A stretch of DNA of 64,000 bases from Methylicorpusculum oleiharenae (GCF_009828925.2 NZ_WUTY02000001.1:868001-932000), one strand, 5' to 3'; positions 1 through 11,247 are shown, counted from the first letter of the stretch. Numbers and translations: made by a program. The notes: generated by a model from the letters alone, not told the origin.

Positions 1-1
1 G

Positions 2-658
2 GCCAAAATTTTGGTCGATTCCCTGTCTAGCGAACGCATTGATGAAATAATCAAGAATATGCGTATTGAGATGTCTAAAAGCCTGACAACTTATGGAATG
101 AAACAGAGCATGCGTAAATTATTCGACGAATTGCGCGAAGTTTTGCAGGACTGCGTCGATACCACGAATGAAACCCGGCGACTGGTCAAAGCCATTCATA
201 AAAAATTCCAGGATGAATACGGTTTTAAGGAAATAGAACCTCAGCTGTTTTCGATCAAGCAGTACCAATTCGAACTGGAACAAATTTTTGAAGAAGGTGA
301 GGCGTTCAGAAATAGCGCTCGCACCACCATGACCGAGCAAAGCATCGTAATCAATAAGCTCTATTCAACTCTGATTAATAGAGCAAGAGCAATTTTGAAA
401 ACGGCCAACAAAGACGCTACAACATGGTGCAATAGCGTTCTGACACCACTGATGCATCAGATCAAAGATCATAAAAAGCAAATTGAAAGCCGGTTGCAAA
501 TGCTGAGAAAAATCAACGACTCAAAAGGCAGCGTAGCGGAAAACATTGCACAGCTGGAACAAGAACTGGAACCGTTGAAACGACAAAGGAATGAGCTGAG
601 TACAATTATCAAAGCAATGCAAATGGAACTGCCTCCCGCTATGATCGAAAATAATTGA
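2..658 (+). CDS. C-terminal part of an unidentified coiled-coil protein (partial)
   Basis: The reading frame is open to the left edge, so the gene starts outside the window; a TTG at 11 is probably an internal Leu codon. About 219 residues are visible, almost all predicted helical and rich in Glu, Lys, Gln and Leu, ending in heptad-like segments (for example around EQELEPLKRQRNEL). There is no signal peptide or membrane segment. The size and helical character would suit the stalk or C-terminal region of a bacterial dynamin-like GTPase, which is only a guess because the GTPase part would lie upstream. It is followed by a strong hairpin at 667-696, so it ends a transcription unit. Confidence 0.6.
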   Translation, partial: AKILVDSLSSERIDEIIKNMRIEMSKSLTTYGMKQSMRKLFDELREVLQDCVDTTNETRRLVKAIHKKFQDEYGFKEIEPQLFSIKQYQFELEQIFEEGEAFRNSARTTMTEQSIVINKLYSTLINRARAILKTANKDATTWCNSVLTPLMHQIKDHKKQIESRLQMLRKINDSKGSVAENIAQLEQELEPLKRQRNELSTIIKAMQMELPPAMIENN

Positions 659-666
659 TAGCCCTG

Positions 667-696
667 TTGAAAAGGTGATTAATTTCACCTTTTCAA
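667..696 (+). terminator. Hairpin terminator after the first gene
   Basis: A perfect 12-bp inverted repeat, TTGAAAAGGTGA (667-678) against TCACCTTTTCAA (685-696), with a 6-base loop starts 8 bases after the stop codon. The stem is A/T-rich at its foot and there is no long T run, so termination strength is uncertain. Confidence 0.6.
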
Positions 697-927
697 AACC
701 AAACGGCAACTGCACACATTCCTCTGTTGATACCACAACTAAGCTCGAAGGTATTCCTCACTTTAAGCCCTTTCAGAATAAATTGAATAAACTTCTACCC
801 GCACCTCATGACAATACAAGGTAAAATCGCCTATGAGATTAATGAGCCGTAATAGTCTATTCTTTGCCGAACGAGGCATCACTATGACTTGGCTTTACCC
901 AGCCACATTCATTCAGGGGAGAGATTT

Positions 928-1788
928 GTGGGAAGATATGATTTATATGAACGAAAAAAGCCAATAGGTTTAATCATAACCCTATTGATCATTTTAATGG
1001 CTGCACTCGCAGCAGGTGCCTGGTTTTATATCACTCCTCAAGTGGTTGAGACCGGTAGTTCGGGATTGACGACTCAGGAGTTGGCCTTGCCTGTTACAAC
1101 GAACCAGGAACAAAGCACGCCAGCCGATACACTTAATCTATCGTCAGAAACATTGCCGAAAATCAGTACGGAAGAACCTTCAACAGGCAGTGACCAGGCG
1201 TTGCCTGCATTGGAAAATAGCGATGATTTTTTTCGCGAACAGGCAACCCGATTATCACCGGGTTTTAGCCAGTGGCTAAAAGAGGACGAACTCATTAGAA
1301 AGTTTGTGATCATCGTCAACGATTTTTCTCAAGGGCTTCGAGTTTACAAGCATATGAAACCGTTTACTTTAACGGAATCTTTCATTGCAGAAAAAGATAA
1401 ACAAGGGCTATACCTCTCGGCTAAAAGTTATCAACGCTACAATCATCTGGCTTCAGCGATTGACGACATTAATGTTAAAGATGGATTGCAAACCTATCGA
1501 ACTTTGAATGCGCTTTTTCAACAGATTTTCAAAGAATTCAGCTATCCGGAAAGTTACAGAGTGGATGATCTTTTTCAAAAAGCCGCTGCCGAAATATTGA
1601 CCGCTCCGGTCATAGACACCCGTATTGCTCTGGTCAAGGCCACGCTAGGCTACAAGTTTGCAGACCAAAAACTTGAGACGCTTAATCCTGTCCATAAACA
1701 AATGATCAGGATGGGGCCTCAGAATACCCGAATCATTCAAAATAAACTGCGCCTGTTGACCGAAGGCATCGCCAACATGTCGCCCTAG
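928..1788 (+). CDS. DUF3014 family membrane-anchored protein
   Basis: A protein of about 286 residues with one N-terminal transmembrane helix (IGLIITLLIILMAALAAGAW), a Ser/Thr/Glu-rich linker, and a conserved C-terminal domain I recognise as DUF3014 (the SYQRYNH segment, the LVKATLGYKFAD segment and RMGPQNTRIIQ near the end). The bulk should face the periplasm. I chose GTG 928 because AGGGGAGA lies 5-6 bases upstream; an in-frame TTG at 889 would add 13 residues but has no ribosome-binding site. Function is unknown in the family. It is convergent with the large kinase and shares a bidirectional terminator with it. Confidence 0.8.
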   Translation: MGRYDLYERKKPIGLIITLLIILMAALAAGAWFYITPQVVETGSSGLTTQELALPVTTNQEQSTPADTLNLSSETLPKISTEEPSTGSDQALPALENSDDFFREQATRLSPGFSQWLKEDELIRKFVIIVNDFSQGLRVYKHMKPFTLTESFIAEKDKQGLYLSAKSYQRYNHLASAIDDINVKDGLQTYRTLNALFQQIFKEFSYPESYRVDDLFQKAAAEILTAPVIDTRIALVKATLGYKFADQKLETLNPVHKQMIRMGPQNTRIIQNKLRLLTEGIANMSP

Positions 1789-1800
1789 CTTTATAAACTG

Positions 1801-1839
1801 AACCAAGCAGGGAGATAAAATGATTACCCCTGCTTGGTT
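1801..1839. terminator. Bidirectional terminator between DUF3014 gene and hybrid kinase
   Basis: A perfect 12-bp inverted repeat, AACCAAGCAGGG (1801-1812) and CCCTGCTTGGTT (1828-1839), lies between the two convergent genes; its right arm reaches the first base of the kinase stop codon. Confidence 0.65.
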
Positions 1840-4800
1840 TAACTGCTTGGATGAAACTTAAGCCTGAAATCCTGATCAGCCAACGCCGGAATTTTATCTT
1901 CCGATACCGGCGGACTAAAATAATAGCCCTGAACCTGGTGACAACCCAAACCCCTCATGACGAGTGCCTGTTCGATGGTTTCCACGCCTTCGGCAACGAG
2001 CGTGTAGTTGAGCGCATTAGCAAGACCGATAATGGCGCCCAGCATAAGCGGAGTCTGATGGCTGGAAAGAACATCCTGAACAAAAACCTTATCCACTTTG
2101 AGAGTGTCAATCGGTAGCTCTTTAAGCGAGGCCAGTGATGAAAAACCGCTACCAAAATCATCTATCGCGATCCTTACGCCAATTTCCCTCAGTTGCCTGA
2201 ATACAGTCAGATAACTTTCCTGTTGCATCGCATTTTCAGTCACTTCAAGTTCCAGAAACCGTCCTGAAATACCGGTTTTATGCAAAATTTCGCGAACCGT
2301 GGCTAATAACTCAGGATCACGAAAATGAAAAGGAGAAATATTGACCGATACGGATAGCGAACTCCAGCCTGCTGCATGCCATACGGCCAACTGTGAACAG
2401 GCGGTTGTCAGCACCCATTTTCCCAACTCGATAATAAGACCCAGATTTTCAGCCAGCGCGATAAACTCAAAAGGAGTCACTAAACGTCCATCCGGATGCT
2501 GCCATCGGATCAAGGCTTCAACGCTGACCATTTTGCCGGTTTGCAGTGTAATTTGCGGCTGGTAATACAGGATAAATTGCTTCATTTCAAACGCGTCTCG
2601 CAGTTGCTGTTCTTTTTTCATACGCTGTTTGACTTGCAAGGTCATTTCCGGCGTATAAAAAGCATAGCGTTGTTTACCGGCTTGTTTGGCCGAATACATC
2701 GCAGCATCAGCGGCCTTCATAATTTCTATTTCATCACGTCCGTCTCGCGGATAGATGGCAACACCGATACTAACGCGCGGTCTAAGCAAGTTGCCATCCA
2801 AATTCAATGGGAGATTAATCTGGTTTAAACAGCGTGTCGCAACTTCCGCCACACTCTCTTCATCGATGATGTTATCAACGATGATACAAAATTCGTCACC
2901 GCCCAGACGTGCAGCAAAATCAATGTCTCGGATAACCAACTTGATGCGTTGCGCAATGGCTTTCAAATACTGGTCGCCGACATTGTGGCCAAGTCCGTCG
3001 TTAATGTCTTTGAATCCGTCCAGATCAAGATACAGAAAGGCAAATTGCTCGTTTCGCCGGGCGGCGCTCTTGATAATGCCATCCATGCGTTCGTGATAAT
3101 AAGTACGGCTGGCCAGTCCGGTCAGACTATCGAAATAGGCCAGGCGGTGTATTTGTTTTTCGGATTCTTTTTTATGGGTTATGTCCTGAACTGTTCCGGT
3201 GATAATGGGATTGCTTAAATCGGTAATCGCCTCAATTTCCTGATGCACAAAAACAATATCGTAAGGCGTAATTTGCAGGCGATATTCGGTATGCTGAATG
3301 GAGGGGTTAAGTATTGAATTACGAATGATATTGCTGACGAAACTCCGGTCCTCAGGATGAATAAGTTCGAGAAAACCTTCCAAGGTGTTATCGAACTGAT
3401 TTGGATTTATCTCGCAAAGTTTTGCCAAATGAGATGATAACTTAAAGTAATTGTTCTTGCTGTCCCAGGTCCAGTAACCCAAGCGCGCGATACGCTGTGC
3501 GGCATCCAGCTGGAGCTTGCTGCTTCTAAGTTCAGAAGTGATTTGCCCGGTCCGTAATATAAATTGCAGGCGATGAGTCAAAATGGTGTAGTTTAACGGC
3601 TTGACAACAAAATCCGTAGCGCCGGCGGCAAAGGCCTTATTAATCGATTCGGTGTCACCTAGACCGGTCGTCATAATAATAGGGACATCCGCCAAATCTG
3701 GAAAAGCTTTAAGTTGTTTGCACGTTTCAAAACCATCCAGCTCATCCATCATCGCATCCAACAGAATAAGGTCAGGGATAGTTTCTTGAGCCTTGACTAG
3801 GGCTTCTTTACCGTTCGTTGCCATTTCGATTTGAAATCCGGACGAGCGCAGCACTTCACTGATCACCAGCCGGAAACTGGCGTCATCGTCAACCAGCAAG
3901 ATGCGTTGCGATGACTTTTCGACCTGGACAGGTTGAGTTAAACGCATTTCAAACGGGTTTATCGTCTCATGTAAAGCGGCTATGACGGTGGGCAGTTCGC
4001 CAGTCAGCGCTTCAACTCTAAGGGGCAAAACATCCAATAAATTTTTCTTGGCTTTTGTTTCTATTTCGTCCGCCAGTTTAGCAATTGAATCAGCGCCTAT
4101 GTTAGCCGATGCCGATTTAAATGCGTGAGCCAATGACGCTAACAACGGTGCATTTCTATCGTACAGGGCCTCCCGGATTTTTTCGATTTCTGATGCTGCA
4201 CTGTTCAAATAAAGTTCGACAGTCTTGTTCAGTAAAGAAGAGCCGTCTTCAGTCCTGATTTCCCGTAATTGGTTCAGCGTATCGAGGTTTAAAATGTCCA
4301 AACGTGATTGATCACTATTCAATCGGTTAAGAAGAGAGCCAATTTGAGGTTTATCACTGGGCTTCAACCATTTTTCCAACTCCGCCATTATTTGCTTTTT
4401 ATTAAATGGCTTGCAGATATATCCATTCATGCCTGCGGCAAGGCATTGTTCCGGGATGCCTTTCTGTACATCTGCAGTCAGAGCAATAATAGGCAATGCC
4501 TCATTATTTATGCCTAACTGCTGACGTATCGTGCGAGTCGCTTCAAAGCCGTCCATAGTGGGCATGTGGCAATCCATTAATACCAAATCGTAGTGTTTAC
4601 TTTTAACCGCCTCGACGGCCTCTAGTCCGTTATTAGCAATTTCCACGTCGCAACCGACCGCTTTGAGCAATCCTAATCCGACTTCCTGATTGATGATGTT
4701 ATCCTCAGCCAATAAAACGAGACCCTGAAATGACTTCACCGGACTGAGGAGAGCATTCTCCATACCGCCGTTATTTAACTGGGTGTTGCCGGACAGCTCA

Positions 4801-6854
4801 AGTAAGCATTGCAAAAGTTGCTTTTGAAAGATCGGCTTGTTCAGGGTTCGATAAATGCCGTATTCGGAGTATTTTTCGAAATCCATTCCCAAGGCATCAG
4901 AACTTAGCATGATCTGCTGTAAGGGTTTGATCATGGGGTCGTTTTTAATGCTTTTGGCAAGGGTCAGCCCATCCATATAAGGCATATGCCAGTCCAGTAA
5001 AGCAATCTGGTAAGGCTGCCCAAGCGCTGTTGCCTGACGAAGGTCTTGCAGGGCTTTTTGTCCGTTATCGACCGTTTGAACCTGTACCTCCCAGTAACTC
5101 AACAGGTCGAACAAAATATCGCGATTCGTTACATTATCATCGACGACCAGTATTTTCAGATTTTTGAGAACCGAAAGCTCAGGAACCCGCGCCTCTGCAA
5201 GGTTGCCTTTTTGCAATGTCAAACAAAAGTAGAAACAGGCACCTGTGCCGGGCGTGCTGATTAATTGCAGATCACCGCCCATCAATTGAACCAGTTTGCG
5301 GGAGATAGTCAGCCCTAGGCCCGTCCCGCCATGACGCCTTGTGATAGAGCCGTCAATTTGAGTAAAACTATCGAATATGGCTTTTTGTTGCTCAAGAGGA
5401 ATACCCGGACCGGTATCGGCAATCTCAAATTTGAGTTGTATGCTTTCAGATGTTTCAATAGGCTCCAACGGCCGGACTTTAAGCTCTACCTGACCCTGTT
5501 CGGTAAATTTGATCGCATTGCCCATTAAATTAATGAGAACCTGCCGTAGTCGCTCAGCATCGCCTATAACTTGAATATGTAAGTCGTAGGGCAAATTAAG
5601 CAGAAGTTCCAGATTTTTTCTATAGGCCTGGTCAGTCAGAATTTCCGTGGTTTCTTCCAGCAAACGGCTTAAACAGAATTCTGTTTCGTTGAGCTTGAAT
5701 TTACCGGCTTCGATTTTGGAAAAATCAAGAATATTGTTGATGATGCTCAATAAAGACTCTGCCGAACGAAAAGCAGTTTCCGCCAGCCGCTTTTGGCGAG
5801 GATCAAGCTCCGTGTTCAGCAACAGTTCGGTCATGCCCAGTACGCCATTCATAGGTGTTCTGATTTCATGACTCATTGTGGCCAGAAATTCGCTTTTAGC
5901 TTTGCTGGCTGCTTCCGCGCCCTCTTTTCCTTTTAAAGCTTCTTCGGTGGTAAGTTGTAGCTGAATATTTTTATCAAATAATTCGGCCGTGCGATCGGCT
6001 ACCTGCCTTTCAAGATGAAGCCGATATTCGTCCAATTGTTTATCGCGGCGCTCAATTTCGGCCAGCATTTTGTTGAATACACTGGAAAGCTGGCCAAACT
6101 CATCCGTTCCGGATTGAACCACACGGGCGGTGTAATCTTTTTTAGAAGAGACCGTATCCATGACCTTCATTAAATTCATCAAGGGCATGGAAAATATTTT
6201 CTGAAGCCGCGCAGACAAAAGCAATATCAGCAATAGACTGCCGAAACTAGCCAATCCCACGATGAAATAAAAAGTACTCAGATCCTTGTTTAACTTTGAC
6301 AGATCATTAATGAGGTGAACAGAGCCGATGATTTGCCCATTCAGCGTGATGGGATAGAGCAAGTGCAAAAAGCCCTGGTCATCATATTCAAAATCATCGA
6401 TAGCCTCTGCGGAACTTGTCCCTCGCCAATAGTCCGATTTCAATTGGGCCAGCCAGCCGGATCCGTTGTGTTCTGATACCGTAGTAAGGGGTCTAGAGAG
6501 TTGAGCGATTACTTTGGCTTCAGGCCATGACTTGTGAAAATCCGGATGCTGCTGGAATGACGCGAAGTGCTGCCCTTTAAGTGTATAAATATAAACCGCA
6601 ACAATATCCTTACGCGAAGAAAATCCGGCTAATGACTCTTCCGCCGTTTTAGGGTCGTTAAAAGCCAATGCTGCCGAACTGTTCCAGGAGAGAACGCTGG
6701 CCAAAGAGATCAATTCACCTTCAACAGCCCGCTTGATGCTTTGATATTGAAAGGTCACCATTGCGACCGTGACTAGCAGCATGGCAAAAATGGCTGTAAA
6801 AGCCATTATCAAAATGAGCTTAGTGCGAATTGAAACGTTGCCTATTCTAAGCAT
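1839..6854 (-). CDS. Giant hybrid sensor kinase with REC, Hpt, PAS, GGDEF and EAL domains
   Basis: A 1671-residue inner-membrane signalling protein. Domains in order: transmembrane helix (about 12-33), periplasmic sensor (about 35-185), second helix (about 190-212), HAMP, HisKA with phospho-acceptor H329 in [10 protein letters not shown], HATPase, a receiver with D621, a receiver with D761, an Hpt domain with H910 in AHAFKSASA, a third receiver with D1033, a PAS fold, a diguanylate cyclase with intact GGDEF (1318-1322), and a c-di-GMP phosphodiesterase with EAL at 1446-1448. It therefore joins a complete phosphorelay to both c-di-GMP synthesis and breakdown signatures. It is last in an apparent operon with a TonB receptor and a YfiR protein; 12 bases separate it from the yfiR-like gene. 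AAAGGA lies upstream of the ATG. Whether both enzymatic domains are active cannot be decided from sequence; the motifs are not degenerate. Confidence 0.93.
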   Translation of the reverse strand: MLRIGNVSIRTKLILIMAFTAIFAMLLVTVAMVTFQYQSIKRAVEGELISLASVLSWNSSAALAFNDPKTAEESLAGFSSRKDIVAVYIYTLKGQHFASFQQHPDFHKSWPEAKVIAQLSRPLTTVSEHNGSGWLAQLKSDYWRGTSSAEAIDDFEYDDQGFLHLLYPITLNGQIIGSVHLINDLSKLNKDLSTFYFIVGLASFGSLLLILLLSARLQKIFSMPLMNLMKVMDTVSSKKDYTARVVQSGTDEFGQLSSVFNKMLAEIERRDKQLDEYRLHLERQVADRTAELFDKNIQLQLTTEEALKGKEGAEAASKAKSEFLATMSHEIRTPMNGVLGMTELLLNTELDPRQKRLAETAFRSAESLLSIINNILDFSKIEAGKFKLNETEFCLSRLLEETTEILTDQAYRKNLELLLNLPYDLHIQVIGDAERLRQVLINLMGNAIKFTEQGQVELKVRPLEPIETSESIQLKFEIADTGPGIPLEQQKAIFDSFTQIDGSITRRHGGTGLGLTISRKLVQLMGGDLQLISTPGTGACFYFCLTLQKGNLAEARVPELSVLKNLKILVVDDNVTNRDILFDLLSYWEVQVQTVDNGQKALQDLRQATALGQPYQIALLDWHMPYMDGLTLAKSIKNDPMIKPLQQIMLSSDALGMDFEKYSEYGIYRTLNKPIFQKQLLQCLLELSGNTQLNNGGMENALLSPVKSFQGLVLLAEDNIINQEVGLGLLKAVGCDVEIANNGLEAVEAVKSKHYDLVLMDCHMPTMDGFEATRTIRQQLGINNEALPIIALTADVQKGIPEQCLAAGMNGYICKPFNKKQIMAELEKWLKPSDKPQIGSLLNRLNSDQSRLDILNLDTLNQLREIRTEDGSSLLNKTVELYLNSAASEIEKIREALYDRNAPLLASLAHAFKSASANIGADSIAKLADEIETKAKKNLLDVLPLRVEALTGELPTVIAALHETINPFEMRLTQPVQVEKSSQRILLVDDDASFRLVISEVLRSSGFQIEMATNGKEALVKAQETIPDLILLDAMMDELDGFETCKQLKAFPDLADVPIIMTTGLGDTESINKAFAAGATDFVVKPLNYTILTHRLQFILRTGQITSELRSSKLQLDAAQRIARLGYWTWDSKNNYFKLSSHLAKLCEINPNQFDNTLEGFLELIHPEDRSFVSNIIRNSILNPSIQHTEYRLQITPYDIVFVHQEIEAITDLSNPIITGTVQDITHKKESEKQIHRLAYFDSLTGLASRTYYHERMDGIIKSAARRNEQFAFLYLDLDGFKDINDGLGHNVGDQYLKAIAQRIKLVIRDIDFAARLGGDEFCIIVDNIIDEESVAEVATRCLNQINLPLNLDGNLLRPRVSIGVAIYPRDGRDEIEIMKAADAAMYSAKQAGKQRYAFYTPEMTLQVKQRMKKEQQLRDAFEMKQFILYYQPQITLQTGKMVSVEALIRWQHPDGRLVTPFEFIALAENLGLIIELGKWVLTTACSQLAVWHAAGWSSLSVSVNISPFHFRDPELLATVREILHKTGISGRFLELEVTENAMQQESYLTVFRQLREIGVRIAIDDFGSGFSSLASLKELPIDTLKVDKVFVQDVLSSHQTPLMLGAIIGLANALNYTLVAEGVETIEQALVMRGLGCHQVQGYYFSPPVSEDKIPALADQDFRLKFHPSS

Positions 6855-6866
6855 TTTCCATGTCCT

Positions 6867-7469
6867 TTAGGGATTATCAGTGATGACATTAGCCACTTTG
6901 AGCAAACGGGCGCTCATTATGAACCCCGCTTGCCTAGCTAAATCAAGGTTGATATTTAAGGTTAATTTATCGTTATTTTTTTGCAGGTTCACGATGCCAT
7001 TGAAGGAAGTTAATCCCTCGGTGTCATCGACAGTAAGAATAGGCTTGCCTAATGCCGCGGCGTGAAGTTGAGCGAGTTGAAGCCTATCCTGGCCGCTGAT
7101 AAAAACAATGTGACAGTCATCAATGTTCCGGTTACGGTTGATATTGAAAATGACGACCGAATGCGCCCCAATTTTCTTGTCTGAAAGCTGTTCAAAGGCT
7201 TGTTGCACTATATTGTCACCTATCACGCAGAGCCGTAAATCTTCATCTTCGCTTTTAAATGTATGCTCAGGCCATTCTGTGAATATCGCAAGATTAAGTG
7301 TCACTGCGGTTTTAACCGCAAACTCTTCCAGTGTTTCAGCATTAACGCTCGCGCAAGATAATACGCCTGTCCATAACAGGGCGACAAATGCAAAAGACCG
7401 CGAATTTGAGGGGGTTTGGTTATTTACCCCACCGGACTTTCGAATAAACTTTGAAATGACAATCATCAT
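6867..7469 (-). CDS. YfiR family (DUF4154) periplasmic protein
   Basis: A 200-residue protein with an N-terminal signal peptide (cleavage probably after ASVNA) and a YfiR-type domain: VKTAVTLNLAIFTEWPEHTF near the start, then LRLCVIGDN, CHIVFIS, PILTVDD and a C-terminal NLDLARQAGFIMSARLLKVA. In Pseudomonas, YfiR is a periplasmic repressor of the diguanylate cyclase YfiN. Here its likely partner is the periplasmic sensor of the hybrid kinase/GGDEF/EAL protein encoded immediately downstream. The gene lies 41 bases after the TonB receptor, consistent with a three-gene operon. The exact start is uncertain: two adjacent ATG codons and no clear ribosome-binding site. Confidence 0.85.
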   Translation of the reverse strand: MMIVISKFIRKSGGVNNQTPSNSRSFAFVALLWTGVLSCASVNAETLEEFAVKTAVTLNLAIFTEWPEHTFKSEDEDLRLCVIGDNIVQQAFEQLSDKKIGAHSVVIFNINRNRNIDDCHIVFISGQDRLQLAQLHAAALGKPILTVDDTEGLTSFNGIVNLQKNNDKLTLNINLDLARQAGFIMSARLLKVANVITDNP

Positions 7470-7510
7470 TTAAGAGGCGCTATAAACCCATTCAAGACGA
7501 ATGCTTTTGG

Positions 7511-9523
7511 CTAAAATTGCCAAGCCAGCTTGCCATAGAAACCTCTCTGGTTTTCTGTGGGTTGGATAAAATTTTCACTGGTATATTCCAGTTGGCTGTC
7601 ATTCAGTAAATTTTGACCGACCAACGATATTTCGACATCTTTGTGGATACGCCAACCCAGGCGCATATCCATCGTGATATAGCTTTCAACAGGTGTAGCG
7701 CCGACCACGGTGAAGGCGCTGGCATCATCGGTATAACGCAGCCAAATATCCCAGCTGATATCCTTCCATGGGTTAATTGAAGAGCGCAATGAGACCTTGT
7801 GCTGTGGGGAAACAGCCTCTTGATAATACTCAGTGTTGTGTAGATGGGTTTCAATAAAGCTGTAGCTCAAATCCCATCGCCAGTTGTCCCGCATTTGCCA
7901 GACTACCGCGGTTTCAACCCCGTAGGTTTCTCCCGAATTGCCATTGTCAACGATGAAGGGTTGAGTAATATATGGATTTATCATCGGCAGGATTGGCTGC
8001 CCGGGATTAAATGATCGCAAACTTTTATAATCGTTAAAAAATGCCGATACATCCAAAGAAAATAATTTGGCAAAAGTAAAGCGGTAACCCACTTCATAAG
8101 CGAGCAGTTCTTCGGAATCAAAGCTTTTAGATCCATTAACGGTCGCTTCAACCGGATAAGGAGGGTAAGGTGATTGCCCGGCAGGAATGATGCTTCCTCG
8201 CAAAGTCATATCCGAATCAATACGGGAGGGGATTCTTACTGCTCTGGAAACGGCCGCCCAGGCCTTGTGGGAGGGATGCGGCGTCCACATAAGCCGTGCG
8301 GTGGGCTGATATTCAAAACCGGTATAATCGTTATGTTCAAATTTTGAGCCCAGCGTAAGCCACAAAGTCTCGTCAACCAAACTAATTTCGTCCTGTAAAA
8401 AAGCACTAAAATACTGATCGCCGCGGTTCTGTGGATCAAAAGAAATTGCCGGTGTCATATCGAACCGCGTTTCCGTTTCAGTATAACGGTAACCTCCCCC
8501 CCAAATAATGTCATTCCAGTCGTTCAGGGCAAAGCGATGCTGAAAATCAATATCGTAGGTGTTGCGTAATTCGTGAATATAGATATCTTCCCGGTCATAC
8601 CGGTCGTAGTAAAGTTGCATGGTATAACTTGAGGTGGATGAAAAGGTATGCTGCAAGCGTCCTACCACGTTAGCACCATAAACTTGGGCATTATCGTTAA
8701 CAAAAGCGGCGCCATTCGGCGTATCAAAAGCGGGGTAGTAAAGCTTTTGGTTAAAATTGCTATGGTATGCGTCGCCTTGAACGGTAAACGCATCCATATT
8801 GGTTACTAATGAATCGACTCTGAAACCGCCTTGTACTTTGTCCCAATCATCGCTTGACCTGGATTGGTCTTGATTGATCAATTCATCTCTTTCGAAACCT
8901 TTCATATAGACCCGTCCGGTGGTATCTTTGCCTAACTGGGTCCCGTAACGTGCAGAACCGAATCCAAGCTCTTCGGTTCCGCCACCGCCCGTAACTAAAC
9001 CGCCTTGAGTGTCGGCTGAGTGTTTGGTAATAATGTTGATCACGCCGTTGACTGCATTAGCGCCCCATAGCGCGGCGCCGGGACCTCTGATGACCTCAAT
9101 GCGATCGACATCTTCCATCATGACATCTTGCATTTCCCAATAAACACCCGAGAATGCCGGGGTATAAATATTACGCCCATCAATCAACACCAGCAGTTTA
9201 TTGGCGAAGCGGCCGTTAAAACCACGGGATGAAACAGCCCACTTATTGGAATCAATACGCGCAACATCTATACCGGGAGCTATGCGTAATGCATCAGGGA
9301 TAGTGGTAACACCGGACCGATTGATGTCTTCATTACTGATGACAAAAATAGCGGCCGGAGCGTCAGAAAGAGACTCAGCTTTTTTTGAAACGGAGGTTAC
9401 CTTGATATCTAACAGTTCTTCCAGATCAAGTGCGTAAACATCACTTGCGTCCTCCGCGTGAATGGCCTGTGAGACAAGCACCCAACCTATCAAACCACAT
9501 ATAAGGATAACAGTGTTGTTCAT
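7511..9523 (-). CDS. TonB-dependent outer-membrane receptor
   Basis: About 670 residues from ATG 9523; a TTG at 9547 would add eight residues ahead of the signal peptide. After the signal peptide (ending SQAIHA), an LDLEELLDIKVTSVSKK segment resembles a TonB box followed by the plug domain (SDAPAAIFVISNEDI, GFNGRFANKLLVLIDGR, RIEVIRGPGAALWGANAVNG). The remaining 450 residues are an alternating beta-barrel ending in the aromatic sequence GFYGKLAWQF, typical of outer-membrane export. The substrate is unknown; these plug motifs belong to a group often annotated as vitamin B12 or siderophore receptors. Position upstream of YfiR and a c-di-GMP kinase suggests that uptake or ligand sensing is tied to signalling. 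Confidence 0.9.
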   Translation of the reverse strand: MNNTVILICGLIGWVLVSQAIHAEDASDVYALDLEELLDIKVTSVSKKAESLSDAPAAIFVISNEDINRSGVTTIPDALRIAPGIDVARIDSNKWAVSSRGFNGRFANKLLVLIDGRNIYTPAFSGVYWEMQDVMMEDVDRIEVIRGPGAALWGANAVNGVINIITKHSADTQGGLVTGGGGTEELGFGSARYGTQLGKDTTGRVYMKGFERDELINQDQSRSSDDWDKVQGGFRVDSLVTNMDAFTVQGDAYHSNFNQKLYYPAFDTPNGAAFVNDNAQVYGANVVGRLQHTFSSTSSYTMQLYYDRYDREDIYIHELRNTYDIDFQHRFALNDWNDIIWGGGYRYTETETRFDMTPAISFDPQNRGDQYFSAFLQDEISLVDETLWLTLGSKFEHNDYTGFEYQPTARLMWTPHPSHKAWAAVSRAVRIPSRIDSDMTLRGSIIPAGQSPYPPYPVEATVNGSKSFDSEELLAYEVGYRFTFAKLFSLDVSAFFNDYKSLRSFNPGQPILPMINPYITQPFIVDNGNSGETYGVETAVVWQMRDNWRWDLSYSFIETHLHNTEYYQEAVSPQHKVSLRSSINPWKDISWDIWLRYTDDASAFTVVGATPVESYITMDMRLGWRIHKDVEISLVGQNLLNDSQLEYTSENFIQPTENQRGFYGKLAWQF

Positions 9524-9858
9524 GGCATTTCGGGTAAGGGGAAACAAAAAGGTGTTGAACGGTTAAGTTTAGACTAAATCCATTAATCCTTTTTTGACGT
9601 CCCTAAAATGAGAAGGGACGAAGTGGTTTATCCATTTATCCCGTTAGAAAGTAACAATTCGGCGCCCTGCATTAATTAAATGGAATACGATTATCCGGCG
9701 AACAGGACAGGCATTGGGGTTAAAAAATGTGTGAATGCCGCATATGAAACACTTCAGTTGTTATATACTTCGCGCGGTCAAAACCATAAAGATCAATGGA
9801 AGCTAAATTGAGTCTTGCCTATTACTATTTTTTTTAAATTCGGATTAATTACAACTCT
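9524..9858. other. Divergent intergenic region, TonB receptor / ppnN
   Basis: This 335-base stretch should carry promoters for both flanking genes. It contains a 7-bp inverted repeat CGTCCCT (9598-9604) / AGGGACG (9614-9620) just left of centre, which could be an operator; there is no T run to make it a terminator. I see no other gene. Confidence 0.4.
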
Positions 9859-11229
9859 ATGAAAAGTAATGTCGTCGATGCACGCATTTCCCCTGAAAGT
9901 CATTTGTCGGTATTGTCCAAAGCTGAAGTTCATAAATTACTTGATACCAGCCAGGGCGGCTTGTATAAGCTGCTCAGAAGTTGTTCTTTAGCCGTTCTCA
10001 ATTGCGGTAGTGCTATGGATGACGGGAAAGAATTACTGGAGCAGTATCAATCATTTGAAATTGCCGTGATTCAGGAGCAAAGAGGTATCAAGCTGGAATT
10101 GAAAAATGCTCCAGCCAATGCCTTTGTCGATGGACATATGATCAAAGGGATTAAAGAGCATCTGTTTAGTGTGTTACGTGACATCATTTATGTCAGTGAC
10201 GAAATCAATGAGAATCCAAAATTTGATTTACAAACAACAGATGGCGCAACGAGTGCCGTTTTTCATATTTTGCGTAATGCCGGGGTATTGCGAGCTCAAA
10301 CCGACCCGAAATTGGTCGTTTGTTGGGGGGGGCATTCCATCTCTCGCGAGGAATACAACTATACCAAGCAGGTCGGTTATGAACTGGGATTAAGGGGTAT
10401 GGATATTTGCACCGGTTGCGGTCCCGGTGCAATGAAAGGCCCGATGAAAGGTGCGACCATAGGCCACGCCAAACAGCGGATCTCTATGGGCCGTTATGTC
10501 GGCATTACTGAACCCGGCATCATTGCTGCCGAGGCACCTAATCCCATCGTTAATGAATTAGTGATTCTGCCTGATATTGAAAAACGTCTAGAAGCGTTTG
10601 TCAGAGTCGGGCACGGGATAGTCGTCTTTCCCGGTGGTGCCGGCACTGCCGAAGAGATTCTTTATTTGCTGGGCATCTTGTTACATCCGGACAATGTCGA
10701 AATACCTTTCCCATTGATTTTTACCGGCCCTAAAGCCTCTGAAAGTTATTTTAAGCAGATCCACCAATTTATAGGCGACACCTTGGGCCTTGAAGCCCAG
10801 CAACGTTATAAAATCGTAATTAATGATCCTGCCCGGGTTGCCCGTGAAATGAGAGAGGGGCTCAAATCAGTCAGAGAATATCGAAAACACAGGGATGATG
10901 CTTATTATTTTAATTGGTCAATCACAATCAGTCCTGAGTTTCAGCAGCCCTTCGAACCGCATCATGAGAACATGAGCAATTTAAAGCTGCACGGCAATCA
11001 ACCACGTCATCATTTGGCAGCCAATCTGCGGCGGGTTTTTTCCGGTATTGTTGCGGGCAATGTCAAAGCCGATGGCATAAGAGCCATCGAACAATTTGGC
11101 CACTTTGAAATAAAAGGAGATGCCGAAATCATGGATCCTGTGGATCAATTATTGAAGGCGTTTATATCCCAGCAGCGCATGAAGCTGCCGGGAAAAACCT
11201 ATGTACCTTGTTATCAGATCGTTAAATAA
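9859..11229 (+). CDS. ppnN: Pyrimidine/purine nucleotide 5'-monophosphate nucleosidase PpnN
   Basis: A 456-residue protein, close to the 454 residues of E. coli PpnN (YgdH). The family hydrolyses nucleoside monophosphates to base plus ribose 5-phosphate and responds to (p)ppGpp. The central Rossmann-like LOG domain shows CTGCGPGAMKGPMKGA and the hallmark PGGAGTAEEILYLLG motif (substrate binding and catalysis). The N-terminal (DUF4478-type) and C-terminal (DUF3412-type) extensions are both present, separating it from the short LOG/YgdH-like cytokinin enzymes. It is cytoplasmic and stands alone: divergent from the TonB receptor and convergent with a small secreted protein. There is no obvious ribosome-binding site before ATG 9859. 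Confidence 0.93.
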   Translation: MKSNVVDARISPESHLSVLSKAEVHKLLDTSQGGLYKLLRSCSLAVLNCGSAMDDGKELLEQYQSFEIAVIQEQRGIKLELKNAPANAFVDGHMIKGIKEHLFSVLRDIIYVSDEINENPKFDLQTTDGATSAVFHILRNAGVLRAQTDPKLVVCWGGHSISREEYNYTKQVGYELGLRGMDICTGCGPGAMKGPMKGATIGHAKQRISMGRYVGITEPGIIAAEAPNPIVNELVILPDIEKRLEAFVRVGHGIVVFPGGAGTAEEILYLLGILLHPDNVEIPFPLIFTGPKASESYFKQIHQFIGDTLGLEAQQRYKIVINDPARVAREMREGLKSVREYRKHRDDAYYFNWSITISPEFQQPFEPHHENMSNLKLHGNQPRHHLAANLRRVFSGIVAGNVKADGIRAIEQFGHFEIKGDAEIMDPVDQLLKAFISQQRMKLPGKTYVPCYQIVK

Positions 11230-11247
11230 TTCAAGGCGCTTGAAAAT

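Noticed and set aside
9598-9620. CGTCCCT/AGGGACG hairpin as a terminator
   Set aside because: It sits in a divergent promoter region where no transcript ends, and there is no T run after either arm.
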